Shown here: piece by piece, positions 23,009 through 32,000 of the stretch
How positions within the stretch are numbered: the first letter of the stretch is position 1
Layout: each line of letters starts with the position of its first letter
NCBI RefSeq assembly: GCF_000154725.1
Contig: NZ_DS544873.1
Location: forward strand, 2,520,691-2,555,155
Direction of reading: 5' to 3'
Origin: Kordia algicida OT-1
GTDB taxonomy: Bacteria; Bacteroidota; Bacteroidia; Flavobacteriales; Flavobacteriaceae
Length of the DNA: 34,465 bases
Program-made: the position numbers and the translations under genes
Notes under the pieces: generated by a model
What the model was told of the DNA's origin: nothing
Database searches by the model: none
Seen by the model: only the letters and a program-made list of their open reading frames with translations

Positions 23009-26000
23009 CCGCTACTTTTTCTATGGCGCTGTAACTTTCTGCTGTTGCCTCTGCTATTAATGCTGATTGTGCTTTGAGTGTTGCATGATTGAAGATTTCT
23101 CCAATGCTTAGTTGTACTTCGTGTTGTTTGTAAACGCGGGAGATTAATTGAATTGCTTTTAATGAAGAACCTCCCAAATCAAAGAACGAATCGTTTCTAC
23201 CAATACTTGTTTGTGGAATACTTAGTAATGCTGCCCAAATTGCGCTTAATGATTCTTCTACCGCTCCTTTTGGCGCTTCGTAGTTGCTTCCTTTGAGTAA
23301 TTCTGATGGCTTTGGTAAAGCGCGCTTGTCTACTTTTCCGTTGAGCGTTAATGGAAATTCTTCTAGATACATGAAGTAATCCGGAATGCTGTTTCTGTCT
23401 AACGTTTTTCCTAAAGTCTCACGTAATTCACTTTTGTCGTATTCCGTTCCGCTGTAATAGCAAAGTAAGGAATCTACCGTGTTGTCATTATGAACAATCA
23501 GTTCTACTTGACCAATGTTTTCTAGATTGAGTAGCGCACTGCGAATACCGTCTAACTCTACTCGAACTCCATGAAGTTTGATTTGATCGTCTATTCTTCC
23601 TAGAATTTCTAGATTTCCTTCCGCATCGTAACGTCCAATGTCGCCTGTTTTGCAAACTAGGTCTTCTCTGTCAGTTACTAATGGGTTTTGAACGAATAGA
23701 TTTTTGGTCAGTTCAGCATCTAAATAGCCTTTAGTTGTGTATGGACTTTTGATGTAGACTTCTCCGATTTCTCCCCACAAGCTCAATCCGCTATCGTTGA
23801 TAACCGCAATCATGCTATTGTCTATGGCTTTTCCTACTGGCAACACTGTTCCTGATTCTAAGTCCGTTTCTGGAATGTGGTAACAACTTTTTAAAACTGT
23901 GGTTTCCGTAAGTCCGTACAGGTTGCTCATTCTTGCGGAGTGTCCTTCAATGGATCGCCATAAGGCTATATCACGACCATATAATTTTTCTCCTGCCAAA
24001 ACAACTTCTTCTATGTCAGTTAGTGCAATGTTTTGTTCTTTTAAATTGTTGGTTAGCAATCTAAAAAGTGATGGAACTGTTTGTAAAACTGTTACTTTTT
24101 CTTCTGCTAGCCAGCTTCCAAGTAATACCATGTTTTGCTTGGTCTTTTCACTTGGAATACATAAACAACTTCCTGAAGTCAGACTCGTAAGAATGTCTTT
24201 TAAACTTGCATCAAACGTGACAGAAGCTATTTGACTCACACGTGTTTCTGTGGTAAAGTTGAACGTATTTCTGTGCCAATTTACATACTGTGCAATACTT
24301 TCTTGATTTCCGACAATTGCTTTGGATTTTCCTGTGGTTCCTGAACTGTAGAAAATGTAACTACTGTTGTCTACAGCGTATTCGATTGAAAGATTTTCTT
24401 TGCTGTAATTACTTAGCGAATATTCTTTTAGTGTTCCACCTTCAGAAAATAATACAATGTTTTCAAGTTTCGTGTCTGAAACATCGATTGTAGCTTTTAG
24501 AATTTCGTACGCTTTTTCAGTTACAATCAATGTCGTCATGTCTGTTTCTGAGAATACTTGTTCAAGTCTACTTTTCGAAAATTCAGAAGCTATAGGAATA
24601 TATGTTGCTCCAGTTTTGAAACATGCTAGTAAACTTCCTACAAGCTCTTTGCCGCTAGGTAACAATACACCAATTGCGCTTTTTGGTTGTGTGTTTAGTT
24701 CAAGTAATAAGTGACCAATTTGATTACTAAACTCATTGATTTCTTTGTATGTGTATGCTTTTCCTTCAAGCTGAACTGCTTTTTTTGTTGGATTGGCAGC
24801 CACAATTGCTTCTACAGTTTTGTGAATGTATTTTGGAGCTTCTTTTTGTATTACTTTTTCAAACCATTGGTTTTTTTCAGCTTCAACGTCATCCAAGTAT
24901 TGCATTTCTTTCAGTGGTACATTTGGCGTTTCTACAATGATGGCAAGTAAATTTTCCATATGCATAACCATACGAGAAATTCGATCTTCATCATATAACT
25001 CTGTACTGTATTCTATAGTTCCGTCAATAGTTTCGCCTTGATCCATGAATTGGAATCGTAAGTCACCCTTACTGATTTCTAAGTCTTCTCCTTCCGCAGA
25101 CACTTCTAAATCTTCCATTTCTACTCCTTCCAAAAGGTTTAGTTGCACGTTTTGTAATATGACTACAACGTCAAATAATGCACTTCTATTTTTTGGCTGA
25201 TAGATCCCTAAGTCTTCAATGAGCATATCTAACGGATATACTTGATGATTGAAACCATCTAGACTAACTTTTTTGACTTCGTTTAGTAATGCCGCAAAAC
25301 CTTCATCACCAGAGAATCGTGATCGCAATGCAAGCGTATTAAGGTATAATCCTATTTGATCTTCTAAATCAGGATGTTGTCTTCCTGCAACTGGCGTTCC
25401 AATAACTATGTCTTGTTGTCCTGTATATTGATATAGTAAAGTTTTTACTAAAGATAGTACGCCCATAAATAAAGTTGCACCTTCTTCTTTTACTAATGCT
25501 TTAAGTTGTAAACTTAATTCTTTATCAAGTTTAAAATAGTATTGCGCACCTGCATGATTCATAATTTCAGGTCGTCTTCTATCGGAAGCAAGTTCTAAGG
25601 TTGGAATGTCTCCTTGAAATTGTGTATTCCAATATGTTTTGTGCGCTGTAAGTTTTTCTCCGCTTAGTTCTGCAAGTTGCCAAGCTGTAAAGTCCTTGTA
25701 TTGAATTGGTAATGGATCTAAAGGATGCATCGTTCCTTTTACTGCAGCATTGTATAGTAATACTAAGTCTCTTACCATTACTTGCATTGACCATTCATCT
25801 GAAATAATGTGATGCATTGCAAATAATAATTCGTGTGTATTTTCTTGATGTTTTAAGATTTCAATATTGAATAATGGTGCTGTGTTTAGGCTGAATGCTT
25901 TACGCGATAGTTCAGATTTGTAGTTTTGTTTTGTTGCTTCATTTTCACCCGAAACATCTAAGTACTTGATTGTAAAATCAATAACTGAAGCATCTATGAT

Positions 26001-29000
26001 TCGTTGTCTTGGTTCTCCATCGATCAACTCAAATACTGTACGCAAGCTTTCATGGCGTGTTACGAGTTGTTGAAAAGCAAATTCGAAAGCTTCTTTATTG
26101 AACAATCCGACAAGATGATAGCTTGTAAAAACATTATGCGTTATTGTATCTTTTGCTTGTTCTACTTGAAGCCAAGTTCGCTGTTGCGTTGCTGACAGTG
26201 GATAGTTTTCTTGTGTTTCAACTTTCGGAATAGAAATATAACTACTTGTATCTGAATTCGTAATTAATAACGCTTGTTCCGCCAATGTTGGACTGTTGAA
26301 AATGTCTCCAATATTGAGTTGAACTTGATGAGTTTTGTAAATTTTTGTTATTAATTGAATTGCCTTTAGCGAATGTCCTCCAGATTCAAAGAAATTATCT
26401 TCCACACCAATACGTTCTTTGTTAAGTATTTCGCTCCAAATTGTTACCAAACTTTCTTCAGTAACGTTTCTTGGTGCTACATAGGTTGTGTCTAATTTTA
26501 TTTCTGGTTCTGGAAGTTTCTTTTTATCGATTTTACCACTTGAGTTCAGCACAAAATCATCTAATTGAATGATGTATGGCGGAATCATATAATCTGGTAA
26601 TGTTTTTCGTAAGTATACTTGAAGGTCTACTGCGTTTATTTTTTCAGTAGCTGTATAATAGGCTACTAAAGCAGTATCATCTTCAGTTGTATATGTTGTT
26701 ACTAAAGTTTCAATTACGGTTGGATACGATTTGACTACTTTATCAATCTCGTTAAGTTCTATACGATATCCTCTAATTTTTACTTGATTGTCAATACGTC
26801 CTAGAAAATCAATGTTTCCATCTGGCAAGCGGATTCCTTTGTCTCCAGATCGGTACAATTTTCCTTCCCCAAACGGATTTTTTACAAATTTTTCATTGGA
26901 GAGTTCTCTCATGTTCAAGTATCCCTTGGCTATCCCGCCACCAGCAATACAAATTTCTCCAGGAATTCCTTCTCCTACTAAATTTAAATGTTCGTCAACG
27001 ATGTAAATTTGAACGTTTCCTATCGCTTTTCCAATAGGCAATCGGACTCGTTTTGTATCTTTTTCAGAAACATTATAAGTTGTAGACCAAATAGAACATT
27101 CTGTTGGACCATAACCATTGTAAGTATTTGTGTAAGCACTACTTTTTATTGCTTGATTTTTGTTTACAACATCTCCAACAGAAATTGCAATTCGTAAAAA
27201 CTCAAGTTCTGCTACGGAAACAGCAGAAAAGTAAGCGGCTGGTAATACTGCAAATGTTACAGCTTTTTCCTTCATGTACTTAATTAACTGTACAGGATCT
27301 TTTATGACGTTATCTTTTGCAACTAATAAACGACCTCCGTTTGCCAAAGCAACAAAGTATTCAAATACAGAACCATCAAAAGCCATTGAAGAAAACTGAA
27401 TAATACAATCGTCTTGTGTTACTTTAAATTCTTTTCGCTGATTATGAATAACATGTACTCCATTGCAATGTTGCAACATAACTCCTTTTGGTTTTCCTGT
27501 AGATCCTGATGTATAATAAATATACGCCAAGTCGGATGCTAGATTAACTTTTGAAGGATTTTCATCTGAGGTTGTAAGCATGTCAAATTCAATGTCGATC
27601 GCAAAGATATTTCCTGTAAAATCACCAATACTAAACATGTTTAATGATTCTGTGATAAGTATTTTAGCTTTTGAATCAGAAAGCATAAAATTGTTGCGCT
27701 CTGTAGAATTGCTTGAATCTATTGGCAAGTACACACCACCAGCTTTTAGTATTGCTAAGAAACTAACAATAAGCCATTCGTTTCTTTCTAGCATTAACGC
27801 TACCGTTTCTCCTTGCCCAACATTGTATTCATTTCGTAAGTGATGCGCTAATTTGTTAGCACGTGTATTAAGTTCTTTATATGTAAGCGTTTTATTTCCA
27901 AATTCTACCGCAATATTTTCAGGTGTTGCTGCAGCTTGATGCTCAAATATATCAACTAATGTTTCATTTTGATCGTAAGTAAGTTCTTTTTGATTGAGTT
28001 CTGAAAGCAACCAATGTTTTTCTTGTGGTGCTAGGTAATTGAGCTCACGTATTGTTGCCGATGGTTTTTCGATTATCGAATTTATTAGCGCTGTTAAATG
28101 CCCTAATAAGTTCTCCATACGATGTTTGCTGTATATATCAGTGTTGTATTCTAGTGTTAACGAAATGTTTGATTCGTTTTCGATAAAGTAAAAACGCAGG
28201 TCTATTTTACTTATTGGAACATCTAATTGATTGTCTGTGATTGACAAACCTTCTAATGCTGGTATTTCATTTTTGTCTAATAGATTTTCTAATACAACAA
28301 CCACGTCAAATAATGGCGAACGACTCATGTCACGTTCAAGTTGTAATTCATTTACTAATAGATCAAAAGGATATACTTGATGTGTAAATGCATTTAAAAC
28401 ATTTTCTTTTACTTTTACTGAGAGTGAATTAAATGTTTCGTCTTCATTAATTTTAGTTCTTAATACTAATGTATTGATAAAAAATCCTATTTGGTTTCTT
28501 AAATCTGGATGTTCTCTCCCTGCTGATGGCGAACCTATGATGATGTCGTTTTGACCTGTGTAACGATGTAATAATGATTTTACAAGTGTTACCAATCCCA
28601 TATAAAGCGTAATTTCTTTTGCTTCTAAGCAAGCTCTAAATGCTTTGCTTGTTGCATCACTTAAGCTCAAGTGTACTTGATCTCCATGGAAGGTCTGTAC
28701 TGGTGGTCTTGGATAATCTGCTGGCAAGTCTAATACTTGTACTTCTTCTTCAAACTGCCCTAACCAATATGCTCTGTGTACTGCTAAACGTTCACTTTGC
28801 AGTTCTTTTTCTTGCCAAGCTGCATAATCTTTGTATTGTATTGGCAGTATTGGTAATTCAGGTGATTTATTTTGTAAAAATGCTTTGTAACTTTCTATGA
28901 TTTCCTTTATGAAAACATGTACTGATCTTTCGTCAAAGATAATATGGTGTACACATAAGTAAAATAAATATTCATTCCCAGCAACTTTAATGATATGTGC

Positions 29001-32000
29001 TTTTATTAAAGGAGCGGTTTCTAAATCGAAAGGAATTAAAGATAATTCTAATGCTTTATTTTGGGCATATTCTTTAGGGTTTGAAGTGTTACTTACATCT
29101 TCTTGAGTAATACTAAATGAGTATTCGCTGGATGTTAGTATTTTTTGATATGCTTCTCCTTCTTTTTGTATGAATAATGTACGTAAACTTTCATGCCTTT
29201 CAATTACATGTAAAAATGCATCATTTAATAATTTGATATTTACATCACCTTCAAGCCAATATGTTACTGGTATATTGTGTACTGCTTCAACTTCGTCTTC
29301 AAATTGTTCTAATAACCACAACCTACGTTGAGCATAGGAAAGTTTGTAAAGTGATTGTGCTTCAACTTTTTCAATTGTTTGATAGCTAGTTTTATTAGAA
29401 ACCTTCAGTAAGTTTACTTGTTCCTCAAAAACTGGATGCATAAAGATATCTTCCAGCTCTAACTTAATTTCTAATTTTTTGAATAACTGAGATATTAATT
29501 GAATTGCCCGTAATGAATGTCCTCCAATAGAGAAGAAATTATCTTTATCTGAAATTTCTTGAATTCCTAAAACATTTTGCCATACTTCTAGCAATCCTGC
29601 TTCTAGTTCATCATTTGGAACTACAAGTTCTTTTGCTTCAATTTCAATGTGCTTTGGCAATGCTTTTTTGTCAATTTTCCCACTGCTGTTTTTAGGTAAT
29701 TCTGGCAAATATATGATGTGTGATGGCACCATGTATTCAGGCAAAAAGTTTTTTAAGTATTCTTCTAAGTCTAAAAGAGCAATTTTTTCTGCTCCTTCGT
29801 AGTAAGCAGCTAAGGTTTTATTGTGTCCTTCGCCAAGTGCGATAGCGGCAGCGTTAGTAATTTCAGGATGATTATTTAATATACTTTCTATTTCTCCAAG
29901 TTCTATTCGGTAACCTCTTATTTTTACTTGCGTGTCTATACGCCCTAAGAAGTCAATGTTTCCATCAGAATACCACGAAGCTAAATCGCCAGTTTTATAC
30001 ATAGTTCCTTCACCAAAAGGATTTTTTATAAAGCTTCTTTTTGTTAATTCTGTTTTGTTAAGATATCCTTTTGTAACACCAACACCTGCAATGTATATTT
30101 CACCAGGCACTCCAATAGGCTGTGGTTGAAGGGATTCGTTTAAAATATAAATTTGAAGGTTTCCTATAGGTTTTCCTATTGGCAATCGTTGGTATTTATT
30201 GTCTGAAGCAGCAACTTCATGCATTGTCGCCCAAACAGCAGATTCTGTAGGACCATAACAGTTCATGTAGGTTAGTTGCTCGCTATAATCGATAGCTAAT
30301 TGCTTGTTTGCAACATCTCCAGCAGTAATAATCAATCGTAAGAAAGAAAGTTCTTTTACAGACATTGCTGCTAAGTATGCTGGCGGAAGAATAACGATTG
30401 ATACGTTTTTTTCTTTTAAATAATTTGTAAGCGCAATGACATCTTTAAGAATTTTATTTCCTGCCAATACTAAGCTGGCGCCAGATGTGATGGCCATAAA
30501 TATTTCTGCAATAGAAGCATCAAAAGAAGGTGAAGCAAATTGCAACACTTTATCTTTTGTTGTAGGCTCAAATATGATATGCTCATTTTTAACCATGTTG
30601 ACACAGTTTTTGTGAGACACCAACACACCTTTCGGTTTCCCTGATGAACCAGATGTATAAATTACATACGCTGCATCTTCTGCTATATAGTTTGGTATTA
30701 GATTTTCTTCTTGCTCAACGAACACATCATAAATTTCATCAATACTAAAAGCATTTAATGCAAAACTTGACGAACGATTTATGATACTACTTTCAGTAAT
30801 TAGAAGTGAGATATTAGCATCAGATACAATGTAATTTATTCGTTCTTTAGGACTAGAAGCATCTATTGGAATGTAAACTGCGCCAGCTTTCATTATTGAA
30901 AGCATTCCTATGATTAACCATTCATTTCTGTCAACCATGACACCAACGTGCATTCCTTTGGTAACCTTAAAATCCTCTTGCAATGATTTTGCGGTTGTGT
31001 TTACAATTGTGTTAAGTTCCTTGTACGTCCAAGAATTAGATGGAGTTTCAAGTGCAGTAGCGTTCGGACTTTTTTCAACTTGATTTTCGAACAACTGAAC
31101 CAAACTGAGTGATTCATCATATTCAAAAGTTTTTTGATTAAAGTCATATAATACTTGTTGACGCTCTTTTGCTGTAATATAGTTGAGTTCGTTTATGCTT
31201 TGAGTTGGCACTTCTACTACAGCTTTCATTAATTCTTCTAAATGCAAACAGAATCGTTGTATTCTTTCTGCTTCAAAGAGATCTGTATTGTATTCAATAT
31301 TTAAATTGATTTCGTTTTCACTTTCCCCGAAAATTAGACGTAAGTCAACTTTACTTTTATCATTAATTAGCAACTGATTTTCAATAGTCACACCATGCAT
31401 TTCTGGTAACTTCTCTATATTTTGCTTGTTTTGAATTCCAACAACAATGTCAAATAAAGGTGATCTACTTAAATCTCTATCTAAGCCTAAATCTTTAACC
31501 AATAAATCAAACGGATAAATTTGATGATCGAATGCTTCAACAACAACTTGCTGAACTTTTCGCAAAGATGCTGCAAATGTATCTTCAGTGTCTAATTCAG
31601 TTCGCAATGGCAATGCATTGATATAAAAACCAATTTGATCTTCTAATTCTGCATGATCTCTACCTACGGCTGGTGTTCCTAAAATGATGTCTTTTTCACC
31701 TGTGTATTTGTAAACCAATACTTTGGTAAGCGCCAAGAGTCCTGCAAATAGTGTTGTTTTCTCTGCAGATATTATGTTTTTAAATTTTGCAACTAGCTGT
31801 GAATCAAAAGTGTATTTATACTGTGTACTGTCAAATGTTTTGATGGAAGGTCTTGCTTTATCCATTGGTAAATCGACCACAGGAATATCTCCTTCAAATT
31901 TTTGCAACCAATAATTTTTATGTTCATTCAAATGTCCACCAGCCAACTCTTGCAATTGCCAAGCTGCATAGTCTTTGTACTGAATTGAAAGTGGTGCTAA

